64,000 bases of DNA from an uncultured Carboxylicivirga sp. (GCF_963674565.1 NZ_OY771430.1:4092001-4156000); one strand, 5' to 3'; positions 52,249 to 61,782 are shown, counted from the stretch's first letter. The notes: a model not told the origin generated them from the letters alone. Made by a program: numbers and translations.

Positions 52249-53265
52249 ATGATGAAAAAATTAATAAGCATATTATCTCTTCTTACACTAACCCTAAGTA
52301 TGACCGCTCAACAGGCAGGAACGTACACATATGACTTCTTGAATCTGGCTAATTCAGCACGTATTGGTGCTTTAGGTGGTAATCAGGTAGGAATGGGAGA
52401 TGATGATGTAAATCTAATGTTTAACAATCCATCAGTTCTAACATCGGCAATAAGCAACAATCTGACGATCAGTTACGTTCCTTACGTAAGCGATATCAAT
52501 GTGTTTTATACTGGTTATGCCCATCATATCGAAAACATTGGAACTTTTGGTGTTGGTATTCATTCCATCAATTATGGTACCTTCAACAGAGCTGATGAAG
52601 AAGGTAATTTACAAGGAACATTCTCTGCTTCTGAATATGCAATTCAACTTAGTTATGCCAAGATGCTTTCTCCCAAACTTAATTTGGGAATTTCGATGAA
52701 ACCTATCATATCCAGCTTTGAGCAATATAATTCCATTGGCCTGACAGCAGATATTGGAATGATGTATAAATCCACTGATCAGCTCTTCTCTGCTGGTTTA
52801 GTTGTTAAAAACCTGGGATCGCAAATAACAACATATAATAACACTTATGAATCAATTCCTACAGATCTTCAGATAGGGATTGCTAAAAAGCTGGCACATG
52901 CTCCTTTTCGCCTTGCATTAACTGCTCAGGATTTACTAGACTGGAATTTAAAATACACGGTAAGTAACGGTAGTGGTGATATAATCGACGGAGAAGGCAA
53001 TAATGGCAACGGATTTGACCAAGTTATGCGTCACATGGTTATTGGAATTGAATTTATTCCAAGTGAGAATTTCTGGGTTGATTTTGGATATAATCATCGT
53101 CGCCGCAAAGAGTTATCTATTGGATCAAAGATGTCAACCGTTGGATATTCGTGGGGTTTTGGCTTCAAAGTTTACAAGTTTAAATTTGCCTATGGATCAG
53201 CCAGATATCATCTTTCCGGAACTTCAAACCATTTCACTCTTACAGCTCGTCTTTCAGACTTCTAA
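52249..53265 (+). CDS. porQ: Type IX secretion system protein PorQ
   Basis: 338 residues with a signal peptide (ISILSLLTLTLSMTAQ) and a PorQ/PorV-type barrel of the FadL-related kind. Family-specific text: FLNLANSARIGALGGNQVG, DDVNLMFNNPSVLTS, LGISMKPIISSFEQYNS, GLVVKNLGSQITTY, FDQVMRHMVIGIEFIPSEN and GYNHRRRKELSIG. PorQ, with PorU, PorV and PorZ, forms the cell-surface attachment complex that processes T9SS cargo such as the lyase-like protein at 26217. A -7-like box (TATTTTTG at 52226-52233) precedes it, without a clear -33 box. Confidence 0.92.
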   Translation: MMKKLISILSLLTLTLSMTAQQAGTYTYDFLNLANSARIGALGGNQVGMGDDDVNLMFNNPSVLTSAISNNLTISYVPYVSDINVFYTGYAHHIENIGTFGVGIHSINYGTFNRADEEGNLQGTFSASEYAIQLSYAKMLSPKLNLGISMKPIISSFEQYNSIGLTADIGMMYKSTDQLFSAGLVVKNLGSQITTYNNTYESIPTDLQIGIAKKLAHAPFRLALTAQDLLDWNLKYTVSNGSGDIIDGEGNNGNGFDQVMRHMVIGIEFIPSENFWVDFGYNHRRRKELSIGSKMSTVGYSWGFGFKVYKFKFAYGSARYHLSGTSNHFTLTARLSDF

Positions 53266-53387
53266 ATCTTGAACATAATTATAATCTGTTAACTTTCAGA
53301 TTAAAGACTATAAGAATATAAATATTTATTTATATTTGTATTAACCGTGTCACACTTTATGTCTTAATTATCATAAAAGAGAGAAAG

Positions 53388-53894
53388 ATGAAAACCTTTA
53401 AGGTAGAAATCCCAGAAGATCAAACTGATTTTATGTTAAAATTGTTTGATAATCTTAAGTTCAGCTATCACGAAGATATTGAACCGGAAGAACGTACCTA
53501 TCTTGCCAAAGAATACATGATTGAAAAAGGCTTAATGCCTAAACCTGCTGATCCTGTGATTGATAAAAAGTCTGATATTGATAAACTTAAGGATCTCAGA
53601 AACGCTATAAATCGTCTTCAGGACTCCAGATCATCTGTTATTGGAGAAAATAAAATTAGTTTTCGACTACCTAGTTCAAAAGCAAATGTTTCCAAAACCA
53701 TTTTCAATAACGTAGATGAGTTAAGGAAGTATTTGGAGAACTATTTACGAGTTGACATCGATCATATCAGTTTCAAACCATTTAAAGGTCAGAAAGTACA
53801 GGACGATGACCTTTTTGAAGTTATTGTACACATTACCGATGCCAACTCAGGAACAACCACTATTAAAGCAGGATTTAGCAATAAGGCTGACTAG
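53388..53894 (+). CDS. Soluble protein of unknown function
   Basis: 168 residues, no signal peptide or membrane helix. The first 28 residues (KTFKVEIPEDQTDFMLKLFD) read like the short N-terminal strand-helix of Bacteroidota antitoxin-type or DNA-binding proteins, then comes a helical middle and a C-terminal part (about 85-165) predicted as alternating strands, for example KISFRLPSSKANVSKTIF and DLFEVIVHITD. No toxin-sized gene lies beside it. A -7-like box TATATTTG (53331-53338) precedes it. The last 4 nt overlap the convergent NADH dehydrogenase gene. Confidence 0.72.
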   Translation: MKTFKVEIPEDQTDFMLKLFDNLKFSYHEDIEPEERTYLAKEYMIEKGLMPKPADPVIDKKSDIDKLKDLRNAINRLQDSRSSVIGENKISFRLPSSKANVSKTIFNNVDELRKYLENYLRVDIDHISFKPFKGQKVQDDDLFEVIVHITDANSGTTTIKAGFSNKAD

Positions 53895-55204
53895 CTAGCA
53901 CTTACCGATTGTTGGTTAGTGGATTTCTTTTTATTTCTGTTATAGGGTGCAATCAAAATTCGTAACGATTGATCGCGCCAAATGTAACTCTGTGCCCAGT
54001 TAACAAAAATAAAGAACCTGTTTTTAACACCTACAATTGCCATCAAATGCACAAAAAGCCAAAGTACCCAGGCGATAAATCCTGAAAATTTCATTCCTGG
54101 TAAATCGGCAACAGCCATGTTACGTCCGATAGTGGCCAAACTTCCCTTATCTTTATATTTAAAAGGTTTTTGCTTGATACTCATCAGATTATCAGCAAGA
54201 TTATCGGCCTGCTGTATGGCAACCTGTGCAACCTGTGGATGACCTCGTTCATATTCTTTATCATCCGAAACGCATGCAATATCACCAACTGCGTAAACTC
54301 CATCCAATCCAATTACCTGATTGTTAGAATCCACCACTAATCGATTTGATGGCGTATATGTTTCTTTTGATATTCCTTTGATGTATTTTCCACTTACTCC
54401 GGCTGTCCATAAAAGATTTGTGGCAAAGACTTCAGTCTGATCAGAAAGACTTATTTTTTCTCCATCATAATCCTCAATTCGCGTATTCAGATGCACTTCC
54501 ACATCCAACTCCTTTAAAAACTCAAGTGCTTTTAACCCCGATTTTTCAGACATCCCATTTAACAAGCGAGGACCCGCTTCGTACAATAAAATCTTCATTT
54601 TACTAAAGTCCAGCTCGTGATAATCCTTGGGCAATACAAAACGTCTCATCTCAGCAATAGCCCCTGATAGTTCCACACCTGTTGGACCTCCCCCCACAAT
54701 AACAACCGACATCAGTTTTGTATGCTCGTTTACGTCTTCTGTCAATATCGCTTTTTCAAAAGAGGCCAGAATACGATTTCGAAGATTGATTGCTTCCGCT
54801 GTCGTTTTCATAGGCAAACCATAACGTTCAAGATTGGCAGAACCAAAATAATTGGTACTTACACCTGTTGCAATTACCAAATGATCATAACTAAGCTCTC
54901 CATTTTCGGTCAGAATCTTCTTTTCATCAGGTAAAACCTCTAATAACTGAGTTTGTCTGAAATGAAGATTCGTATTTTTTTGAAAGATCTTTCGAACGGG
55001 AAAAGATATGGAACTGGGCTCTATGCCGGAAGTAGCCACCTGGTAAAATAAAGGTTGAAACTGATGATAATTCTGCTTGTCAAGCACCACAACCTGAAAG
55101 GCTGATTTTCTGAGTTTACGTGCCAGTTTAAGACCAGCAAATCCTGCTCCTACTATAACAACCCTCTTCTTATTATTCTTGGGTAGATTAAAATTGTTTT
55201 CCAT
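53891..55204 (-). CDS. ndh: Type II NADH:quinone oxidoreductase
   Basis: Membrane-associated flavoenzyme that passes electrons from NADH to quinone without pumping protons. 437 residues. FAD-binding VVIVGAGFAGLKLARKL near 16-31, LDKQNYHQFQPLFYQVAT, NADH-binding VVIVGGGPTGVELSGAIAE near 168-186, LWTAGVSG, the FAD-contacting VYAVGDIACV, and AVQ-type quinone-site text QVAQVAIQQADNLADN. Two amphipathic to hydrophobic segments near the C-terminus (FIAWVLWLFVHLMAIVG) anchor it to the membrane. It may feed the quinone pool used by the redox operon. Confidence 0.93.
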   Translation of the reverse strand: MENNFNLPKNNKKRVVIVGAGFAGLKLARKLRKSAFQVVVLDKQNYHQFQPLFYQVATSGIEPSSISFPVRKIFQKNTNLHFRQTQLLEVLPDEKKILTENGELSYDHLVIATGVSTNYFGSANLERYGLPMKTTAEAINLRNRILASFEKAILTEDVNEHTKLMSVVIVGGGPTGVELSGAIAEMRRFVLPKDYHELDFSKMKILLYEAGPRLLNGMSEKSGLKALEFLKELDVEVHLNTRIEDYDGEKISLSDQTEVFATNLLWTAGVSGKYIKGISKETYTPSNRLVVDSNNQVIGLDGVYAVGDIACVSDDKEYERGHPQVAQVAIQQADNLADNLMSIKQKPFKYKDKGSLATIGRNMAVADLPGMKFSGFIAWVLWLFVHLMAIVGVKNRFFIFVNWAQSYIWRDQSLRILIAPYNRNKKKSTNQQSVSAS

Positions 55205-55287
55205 GGTTAACTATTGTTTTAATGAAAACAATACACAGAAAGGAAAGTTTGTTAATTATAGAAAATATTCTATAATTAAATTCAAAT

Positions 55288-56193
55288 CTATTTTTCTTCT
55301 GTTACTTCTACCTCGTCAACTTCAGAAAAAATGCGCTTAACCCTAAAGACATAATAGATACCAGGTATGGATATCATCAGAGAATTTAAATAAAAAAGTA
55401 CACTAACTGCCACCGCGATTTCCTGATTAATGCCTAAAAGTATTGCCCCTTTAAAAAAAGTAACCTCTCTCGCTCCAATGCCACCCAAAGTTATAGGTAT
55501 TGCAGAAGCTATTGTGGATAAGAAAAACAAAAACATATAGTCATCCCAATGACCTTTGGTTTGGCCGCCTAATGCTTTTAACAGGCATAAAACAGCAATC
55601 ATTTGAATACCCTGAACAATTAAGGACCAAAAAGTAACAGATCCAAAGGCCTTGGTTAGCTTCTTATTAAAAATCCTCAGAAAAAGATAGAATCCAAAAC
55701 TCACAAATGGAATTAACAGAAAGAACCAACCTTTATAGGGCAGATCATATTCAATAAAATAAACCAGGCCAAGTATGTAAACCAGAATAATCGATAATCC
55801 ACTTACCCTATCTGCCAGAACAGCTCCAAGCAATTGCTTTACAGGCGTTTTAAATCTCTTATGAAGATAAAAAACTTTGTATCCATCGCCACCTACACCT
55901 CCCGGTAAAAAGAAATTATAAAACATTCCTAACCAATACAATTTAATATTGGACAAGTGAGGAATATTTAACTGAATTGCCTTAAATAATCCGTTTAAAC
56001 GAAATGAACTCAACAGTTGAGATAATCCATATAACAACATTGCCATAAAAACATACCAAAGTCTGGCTGTTTTAATCAGGTCTCCTACCTCTCTTAAATT
56101 AAGCTTAGAAACTATGTAATAAATTGCTGCACTCGAAAACACAAGTTTCAGAATGAGCTTTATGATATTAATTGTTTTCTTAGATAAGGCCAT
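55288..56193 (-). CDS. UPF0104 / flippase-like integral membrane protein
   Basis: 301 residues from the ATG at 56193; a GTG two codons earlier is possible. About eight helices, with the family signatures FYNFFLPGGVGGDGYKVF, ADRVSGLSIILVYI and IPITLGGIGAREVTFFKG. This is the membrane domain also found in the lysylphosphatidylglycerol synthase MprF, but the synthase domain is absent. Such stand-alone proteins may move or modify lipid head groups. The 5' end lies 21 nt from the cysH terminator. Confidence 0.9.
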   Translation of the reverse strand: MALSKKTINIIKLILKLVFSSAAIYYIVSKLNLREVGDLIKTARLWYVFMAMLLYGLSQLLSSFRLNGLFKAIQLNIPHLSNIKLYWLGMFYNFFLPGGVGGDGYKVFYLHKRFKTPVKQLLGAVLADRVSGLSIILVYILGLVYFIEYDLPYKGWFFLLIPFVSFGFYLFLRIFNKKLTKAFGSVTFWSLIVQGIQMIAVLCLLKALGGQTKGHWDDYMFLFFLSTIASAIPITLGGIGAREVTFFKGAILLGINQEIAVAVSVLFYLNSLMISIPGIYYVFRVKRIFSEVDEVEVTEEK

Positions 56194-56207
56194 TTTCACT
56201 CAGGACT

Positions 56208-56237
56208 AAAAAAGGCATCCTGCAAAAATGGGATGCC
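56208..56237 (-). terminator. Intrinsic terminator of cysH gene
   Basis: A perfect 7-bp stem (GGCATCC at 56214-56220, GGATGCC at 56231-56237) with T-tract TTTTTT on the minus strand (A-run at 56208-56213), 15 nt after the cysH stop. Confidence 0.88.
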
Positions 56238-56251
56238 ATCTATTGGTTTGA

Positions 56252-56956
56252 TTATCTTTTGTGTAATCCACATTCTTTAGTGTCAGGATTTTCCCACCAC
56301 CAGCGACCAGCTCTTACATCTTCACCTTCCATGATAGCACGTGTACAAGGCTGACAACCAATACTTGGGTATCCTTTATCATGCAGAATGTTGTATGGTA
56401 TTTTCTTTTCTTTGATGTAGTCCCAAACCTGTTCTTCACTCCAGCTTGCCAAAGGATTTATCTTAAGCAAATTATTATTCTCATCCCATTCAACTACTTC
56501 AATATCTTTACGTGTAACAGACTGACCTGCTCTTAACCCACAAATCCATGCATCCAAACCTTTAAAGGCCCTCTGTAATGGCTCAATCTTACGAACAAAA
56601 CAACATTCTTTACGATTTTCGACACTTTCGAAGAAAAGATTGATGCCTTTTTCATTCACCATTTTTTGAACCTTCTTCTTTTTTGGAAAATAAACCTGAA
56701 TGTTCTTTTTATATTTTCTTGAAGTCCGATCAATCAGGTCATAGGTTTCAGGAAATAAACGGCCAGTATCTAAGGTAAATATTTTAGTTTCCGGGCTAAC
56801 CTCAACAAGCATCTGAGTAAGCACCTGATCTTCGGCACCCAAACTTGATGACAATGCAATTTTATCGCCAAAACGTTCTGCAAAATACTTGATTACTTCC
56901 TGAGCACTTGCATTGCTCAGTTCTTCATTCAGTTTCTTTATTTCTTCACCAGTCAT
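56252..56956 (-). CDS. cysH: Phosphoadenylyl/adenylyl-sulfate reductase
   Basis: Reduces activated sulfate (APS or PAPS) to sulfite using thioredoxin. 234 residues from the ATG at 56956; a TTG at 56974 is less likely. PP-loop-like IALSSSLGAEDQVLTQML near 32-50, then IFTLDTGRLFPETYDL. It has the Cys pairs KECCFVRK and SIGCQPCTRA, four ligands for a [4Fe-4S] cluster, which points to the APS-type enzyme, and the C-terminal ECGLHKR whose Cys attacks the sulfate. A TATATTTG box (minus, 56979-56972) lies just upstream, overlapping the end of the pfkA terminator region. Confidence 0.93.
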   Translation of the reverse strand: MTGEEIKKLNEELSNASAQEVIKYFAERFGDKIALSSSLGAEDQVLTQMLVEVSPETKIFTLDTGRLFPETYDLIDRTSRKYKKNIQVYFPKKKKVQKMVNEKGINLFFESVENRKECCFVRKIEPLQRAFKGLDAWICGLRAGQSVTRKDIEVVEWDENNNLLKINPLASWSEEQVWDYIKEKKIPYNILHDKGYPSIGCQPCTRAIMEGEDVRAGRWWWENPDTKECGLHKR

Positions 56957-56980
56957 TACAACAGTTTTGTGCAAATATAA

Positions 56981-57013
56981 TAAATAAAGCCACCTATCTA
57001 AATCAGAGGTGGC
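56981..57013 (-). terminator. Intrinsic terminator of pfkA
   Basis: A 7-bp stem (GCCACCT at 56989-56995, AGGTGGC at 57007-57013) with T-rich TTTATTTA on the minus strand, 33 nt after the pfkA stop and immediately before the cysH promoter box. Confidence 0.82.
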
Positions 57014-57046
57014 TCATTAGTAAATTCATATGATTTTTTGCCTTTT

Positions 57047-58075
57047 TCAGGTTCCAAAACAAACACCCATACTTCTACCCTGTTGAATCAGGTAATGATC
57101 AGGATTAACCAAACGCAGGTTACCACCAACTTCATCTAAAGGAACAGAAGTAATAGTATCATTTTTCAACGAAACCATAGTGCCAAATTCTCCACGATGA
57201 ATAAGATCGGCAGCATGAGCTCCATAACGGGTTGCCAAAACCCTGTCTTGAGCACTCGGCGATCCTCCTCGTTGAATGTAACCCAATATTGTTTCACGGG
57301 TTTCGAGGCCTGTCATTTTTTGAATCTTCTTGCTGATATAACTTGCTGCTGATTTTTTCTTAGGATGTTCAATACCTTCTGCTACAACTACAATTGAATA
57401 GGGTTTACCAACTCTGCTTCGAGCCATTAAACATTCAGCAACATGATCCAGATCGTATTCTATTTCCGGAAGCAGAATAACATCACCTCCGGCAGCAATT
57501 CCGGAATATAATGAAATCCAACCGGCATGATGACCCATCAGTTCAATAACCATAACTCGTTTATGCGAGTTGGCAGTGGTATGTAACCGGTCAATCGCCT
57601 CGGTAGCAATACCTACCGCCGAATCAAAACCAAAGGTTACATCAGTACCCCAAACATCATTATCAATCGTCTTGGGTATACCCACTACATTCAATCCTTC
57701 TTTTGCAAGCAAATTAGCCGTTTTCTGGGTACCATTTCCTCCAATGCACACCAATGCATCTAATCCCAGCTTTTCGTAGTTTTCTTTTATTATATTGGGC
57801 TTTTCAGCCACCAACTCCCCTTCTTCCGGTTTAAATGGTTTTAATCTGGAAGTTCCTAAAATAGTTCCACCTACAGTTATAATACCTGAAAGAGCTTTTT
57901 CTTCCATGACTGCCACATCCATATCAACCAATCCACTAAAGCCATTGGAAATACCAACTACCTCCATTCCATATTTAACGATAGCTGTTTTACCAACTCC
58001 CCTGATGGCAGCATTTATACCCGGACAATCGCCACCTGCTGTAAGTATACCAACCCTTTTTTTATCTTTTCCCAT
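57047..58075 (-). CDS. pfkA: 6-phosphofructokinase, unusual donor-site residues
   Basis: Phosphorylates fructose 6-phosphate in glycolysis. 342 residues. Motifs: GILTAGGDCPGINAAIRG near 9-26 (phosphate donor loop), PKTIDNDVWGTDVTFGF from 134, with the catalytic TIDND, MVIELMGHHAGW, and GYIQRGGSPSAQDR. The donor loop reads IGGNGT at 111-116, where ATP enzymes usually have GGDG; the Asp is Asn. At 134-140 the sequence is PKTIDND; the Lys is the pyrophosphate-type residue, while Gly115 is the ATP-type one. So the phosphate donor (ATP or PPi) cannot be called from the sequence. Confidence 0.9.
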   Translation of the reverse strand: MGKDKKRVGILTAGGDCPGINAAIRGVGKTAIVKYGMEVVGISNGFSGLVDMDVAVMEEKALSGIITVGGTILGTSRLKPFKPEEGELVAEKPNIIKENYEKLGLDALVCIGGNGTQKTANLLAKEGLNVVGIPKTIDNDVWGTDVTFGFDSAVGIATEAIDRLHTTANSHKRVMVIELMGHHAGWISLYSGIAAGGDVILLPEIEYDLDHVAECLMARSRVGKPYSIVVVAEGIEHPKKKSAASYISKKIQKMTGLETRETILGYIQRGGSPSAQDRVLATRYGAHAADLIHRGEFGTMVSLKNDTITSVPLDEVGGNLRLVNPDHYLIQQGRSMGVCFGT

Positions 58076-58142
58076 AACATCAAGATTATATCTTCACTCT
58101 AAAAATACATGTTTTTCTTAAAACACCCCCTGATAAAATACC

Positions 58143-58955
58143 TCATTCATGAAATACTAATAGTGGAACATCCGTATGAAACAGAATTTTTCTGGTAATA
58201 CTGGGATGAAATATCTTTGAAATCATATTACGTTTTCTCCTTGTCATAGCAATCAGATCAATTTTATTCCTGCCTATATAATCATCAAGGGAAGCAATAA
58301 AATCATCACCCGTTATAAATTCGAACTCCATTTTGTATTTGCGATAGGTTTCGGAACAATATAATCGCATTTCTTCCAAACGTTTTTTATCCCATCTGTC
58401 AGGATCGGATGTAGCAAAATGGACAGCATGAATTAGCGTATTAAATGGCGTAACCAGCTTAATTAATTTATGAATGGAACGGTAATCCTGATCACCAAAA
58501 TCAGTAACAAATAATATATGACTGATTCTGTTCAAATCGATGGTTGACTCGGCAGGAACAGCGAGGACTGGCACCTTTGCATTTTTAATAACATCACTGG
58601 TTACACTACCTAACAGTTCTTTAATGGTCTCTCCTTTACTTCGGGTTCCCATCACAATAACATCCGGCTCTTCCTTTTCACTAAGTTCTACCAATATATC
58701 TTCAGGGTATCCATTTACATGACGAGCATGAACCCTAAGATTATCAGAAAGATGATTTTTATACTTTTGAAGAAGCTCCTGGAAATTCTCTTTTATCTGC
58801 TGATCATTAAGAACACTCTCCGTATCCTCATTATAGGCATGTGTACAATGCAAAAGGGTAATATCAACATCCAGTTTTTGTGCCAGAGTCATTGCATAAT
58901 CAATAGCATTAACTGAATATTCCGAGAAATTTACCGGCACATATATTCTAACCAT
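58143..58955 (-). CDS. Universal stress protein, two UspA domains
   Basis: 270 residues, two tandem Usp domains. The first (about 1-140) has IYVPVNFSEYSVNAIDYAM and DVIVMGTRSKGETIKELLGS, VTSDVIKNAKVPVLAVP; the second (about 147-270) has HILFVTDFGDQDYRS and DLIAMTRRKRNMISKIF with the end RKILFHTDVPLLVFH. The GxxG(S/T)-type ATP loop is good in domain 1 (GSVTSD after TRSKG) and weak in domain 2, as in many tandem Usps. Cytoplasmic; exact role not known. Confidence 0.92.
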   Translation of the reverse strand: MVRIYVPVNFSEYSVNAIDYAMTLAQKLDVDITLLHCTHAYNEDTESVLNDQQIKENFQELLQKYKNHLSDNLRVHARHVNGYPEDILVELSEKEEPDVIVMGTRSKGETIKELLGSVTSDVIKNAKVPVLAVPAESTIDLNRISHILFVTDFGDQDYRSIHKLIKLVTPFNTLIHAVHFATSDPDRWDKKRLEEMRLYCSETYRKYKMEFEFITGDDFIASLDDYIGRNKIDLIAMTRRKRNMISKIFHPSITRKILFHTDVPLLVFHE

Positions 58956-59011
58956 CTGAATATAATAATTGAGTTACATATCCCAATTTACAAAAAAGAT
59001 AGTTTAATATA

Positions 59012-59040
59012 AATAGAAAAGCCGACTTTGTGGGTCGGCT
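59012..59040 (-). terminator. Intrinsic terminator of queA
   Basis: A 7-bp stem (AGCCGAC at 59020-59026, GTCGGCT at 59034-59040) with TTTTCTATTTA on the minus strand, 24 nt after the queA stop; it ends the ftsX-to-queA gene run. Confidence 0.85.
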
Positions 59041-59063
59041 TCTAATATCATTGTTGTTAATTC

Positions 59064-60113
59064 TTAAATAATTAACATCGCATCGCCATACGTTCCAAAA
59101 CGATACTTTTCTTTAACGGCTACTTTATAGGCTTCCATAACAAAATCATATCCTCCAAATGCAGCAACCATCATTAACAAGGTCGATAAAGGTAAATGGA
59201 AGTTTGTAATCATACTGTTAGCAACCTGAAAATCATATGGAGGGAAAATAAACTTATTCGTCCATCCTTCAAATGGTTTAACATGACCAAAAGTTGAAAC
59301 TGAACTTTCAAGGGTACGCATTACTGTTGTACCTACAGCACAAACTCTTTTTTTCTTATCCTTTCCGGCATTGATGACTTCAGTTGCATCTTCAGTGATA
59401 AAGATTTGCTCTGAATCCATTTTATGCTTGGTAAGATCTTCTACATCAACCTGACGGAAATTACCCAATCCAACATGCAGAGTAACTTCAGCAAAATCAG
59501 TTCCTTTAATCTCAAGGCGCTTCATCAACTCACGACTAAAGTGCATACCTGCTGTTGGTGCAGCAACAGCTCCCTCATGCTTGGCATAAATTGTTTGATA
59601 ACGTTCGCGATCTTCAGGAACAACCTCACGATTGATAATTTTTGGAAGTGGAGTTTCTCCTAAACCATATAACATCGATTTAAACTCATCGTATGGTCCA
59701 TCGTACAAGAAACGCAAAGTACGACCGCGTGAAGTTGTATTATCAATTACTTCAGCCACCAATGTATCATCATCGCCGAAATATAATTTATTACCAATAC
59801 GTATTTTACGAGCCGGATCAACCAGAACATCCCAAAGACGTTGCTCACGGTTTAATTCTCTTAACAGAAATACTTCAATTTCAGCTCCAGTTTTCTCTTT
59901 GTTTCCATATAAACGGGCAGGAAAAACTTTGGTGTTATTAAACACCATAACATCCTCATTATCGAAATAATCGATTACATCCTTAAATATTTTGTGCTCA
60001 ATCGTTTTTTCCTTGCGATTCAAAACCATTAAACGAGATTCGTCCCTGTTTGGAGCAGGATGTAAAGCAATTAATTCTTCAGGTAATTTATATTTAAACT
60101 TCGACAGCTTCAT
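59064..60113 (-). CDS. queA: tRNA queuosine synthesis: SAM ribosyltransferase-isomerase
   Basis: Transfers and rearranges the ribosyl part of S-adenosylmethionine onto preQ1 in tRNA to give epoxyqueuosine. 349 residues, family length. Motifs: KYKLPEELIALHPAPNRDES, MVFNNTKVFPARLYG, YAKHEGAVAAPTAGMHF, VTLHVGLGNFRQVDVED, and VGTTVMRTLESS near 262. It follows truB by 155 nt on the same strand, so a separate promoter is possible in that gap, though no clear box was found. Confidence 0.97.
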   Translation of the reverse strand: MKLSKFKYKLPEELIALHPAPNRDESRLMVLNRKEKTIEHKIFKDVIDYFDNEDVMVFNNTKVFPARLYGNKEKTGAEIEVFLLRELNREQRLWDVLVDPARKIRIGNKLYFGDDDTLVAEVIDNTTSRGRTLRFLYDGPYDEFKSMLYGLGETPLPKIINREVVPEDRERYQTIYAKHEGAVAAPTAGMHFSRELMKRLEIKGTDFAEVTLHVGLGNFRQVDVEDLTKHKMDSEQIFITEDATEVINAGKDKKKRVCAVGTTVMRTLESSVSTFGHVKPFEGWTNKFIFPPYDFQVANSMITNFHLPLSTLLMMVAAFGGYDFVMEAYKVAVKEKYRFGTYGDAMLII

Positions 60114-60268
60114 AAAGTAATCTTTTTCCTGTTATTATTTTATTCTTATTTTCTTATCCACATTTCACCCTGACACACCTTAGATAAGATGTGTTTATAA
60201 ATCAATCATTAAAACCAGGTGAAACTTATTTTTACATAAAGCATAGGCCACCTTATACGCAAGGTTTT

Positions 60269-60976
60269 CTAATTTGTTGCAAAGGACGCTAATTTTTTTT
60301 CAAAATCAAAGATAGAAATCGCATCTTTTAACTGATAATCACCAATTCTCGTTCGAATCAATCCTGATAAATGAGCACCTGAGTGAAGTGCAACACCCAG
60401 ATCATAGGCCAGTGAACGGATATAGGTTCCTTTACTACAGCTAACATCTAATCTTAAATGCTTTTCATTAAATTCCAGTAATTCAAGTTTACTGATATTA
60501 ATTCTTCTCGCCTTTAATTCAACATCTTTACCTTTTCTGGCTAAATCATAAGCCTTCACACCGTTTATTTTTAATGCTGAATAAATAGGTGGCATCTGTT
60601 CTATATCGCCTTTAAATAGCTCAAGTTTTTCGCTTACCAGTTCTTCTGTAATATGCTCCCAACTATACACTGCATCCGGATCAGACTCTTTATCATAGGT
60701 TGGAGTTGTACTTCCCAGTTCCACATCAGCAATATATTGTTTATCCAATCCCGAGAACTGCTCAATCTGTTTGGTTGCTTTACCTGTACATACAACAACT
60801 AAACCTGTAGCCAATGGGTCTAGAGTTCCTGCATGTCCTACTTTTATTTTTTTAATATTCAGATATCGTTTAAGAGAATATCTTATTTTATTCACAACAT
60901 CAAATGATGTCCATTCCAAAGGTTTATCTATCAGCAAGACCTGACCTGCCTGAAAATATTCAGCTGTATACTCCAT
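60269..60976 (-). CDS. truB: tRNA pseudouridine-55 synthase
   Basis: Makes pseudouridine 55 in the T-loop of tRNAs. 235 residues. Motif I LLIDKPLEWTSFDVVNK; motif II KVGHAGTLDPLATGLVV, in which Asp (about 54) is the nucleophile; motif III MPPIYSALKINGVKAYDLAR; and SCSKGTYIRSLAYDLG. It lacks the extra C-terminal PUA domain of longer forms. It lies 11 nt after uppP. Confidence 0.97.
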   Translation of the reverse strand: MEYTAEYFQAGQVLLIDKPLEWTSFDVVNKIRYSLKRYLNIKKIKVGHAGTLDPLATGLVVVCTGKATKQIEQFSGLDKQYIADVELGSTTPTYDKESDPDAVYSWEHITEELVSEKLELFKGDIEQMPPIYSALKINGVKAYDLARKGKDVELKARRINISKLELLEFNEKHLRLDVSCSKGTYIRSLAYDLGVALHSGAHLSGLIRTRIGDYQLKDAISIFDFEKKLASFATN

Positions 60977-60987
60977 TCACGAAAACT

Positions 60988-61782
60988 CTAACAAAACAAT
61001 CCGCAAATAATTGCGACCATACCAACAATTGCACAATACACTGAGAAATATGTTAGCTTGCTTTTTCGTACTAATTTGATCATCCAAGTACAAGCCAGTA
61101 AACCGGTAATAAAAGCAGCAATAAATCCAACAATAACAGGCATGGCAGACTCACCAACAATAGTAAATTCACTTGAAAGTAAATCCTTAGCCATCTTACC
61201 TAAGATCAAAGGCACCACCATTAAAAATGAAAACCTTGTTGCTCGTGTCCTGTCAATACCCAACAATACAGAAGTAGAGATGGTGGCTCCTGAACGCGAA
61301 ATACCCGGTAAAATTGCAATTGCCTGAGCTATTCCAATAACTATTGCATTTGAATACGAAACGCCTTTTTCAGTTGTCTTAGCTTTATCAGCTAAGAATA
61401 ACAATGCAGCTGTTAATAACAACATGAATCCAACCAGAACAATTTGACTATCAAACAAAGTTTCAAGCTGATCAGCAAAAACAACTCCGACAAAAGCTGC
61501 AGGAATCATTGAAATTATAATTTTTAAAGAGAATATTGTTTGATCATTCCATTTGAACTGAAATAATCCACCCAGAATTTCTCCTATCTCTTTTCGGAAT
61601 ACAACTATGGTACTTAAAGCCGTGGCTCCATGCAACATTACAGTCATAAACATACTTTCTTCTGCTATGGCATTTGATCCGAATAAAGCCTTTACAATCT
61701 CAAGATGCCCGCTACTACTAACAGGCAAAAATTCCGTTAATCCCTGAATAATTCCAAGAATCAACCCTTCTAAAATTCCCAT
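60988..61782 (-). CDS. uppP: Undecaprenyl-diphosphatase UppP (BacA)
   Basis: Recycles the lipid carrier for peptidoglycan synthesis by removing a phosphate from undecaprenyl diphosphate on the outer face of the membrane; overproduction gives bacitracin resistance. 264 residues, seven to eight helices. Active-site motifs: GLTEFLPVSSSGHLEI near 14-30 and AILPGISRSGATISTSVLLG near 154-173. Placed between the DUF3098 gene (12 nt) and truB. Confidence 0.97.
   Translation of the reverse strand: MGILEGLILGIIQGLTEFLPVSSSGHLEIVKALFGSNAIAEESMFMTVMLHGATALSTIVVFRKEIGEILGGLFQFKWNDQTIFSLKIIISMIPAAFVGVVFADQLETLFDSQIVLVGFMLLLTAALLFLADKAKTTEKGVSYSNAIVIGIAQAIAILPGISRSGATISTSVLLGIDRTRATRFSFLMVVPLILGKMAKDLLSSEFTIVGESAMPVIVGFIAAFITGLLACTWMIKLVRKSKLTYFSVYCAIVGMVAIICGLFC

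Noticed and set aside
53388..53894. Antitoxin of a toxin-antitoxin pair
   Set aside because: The N-terminus is suggestive, but the protein is longer than typical antitoxins and there is no adjacent toxin-sized gene.
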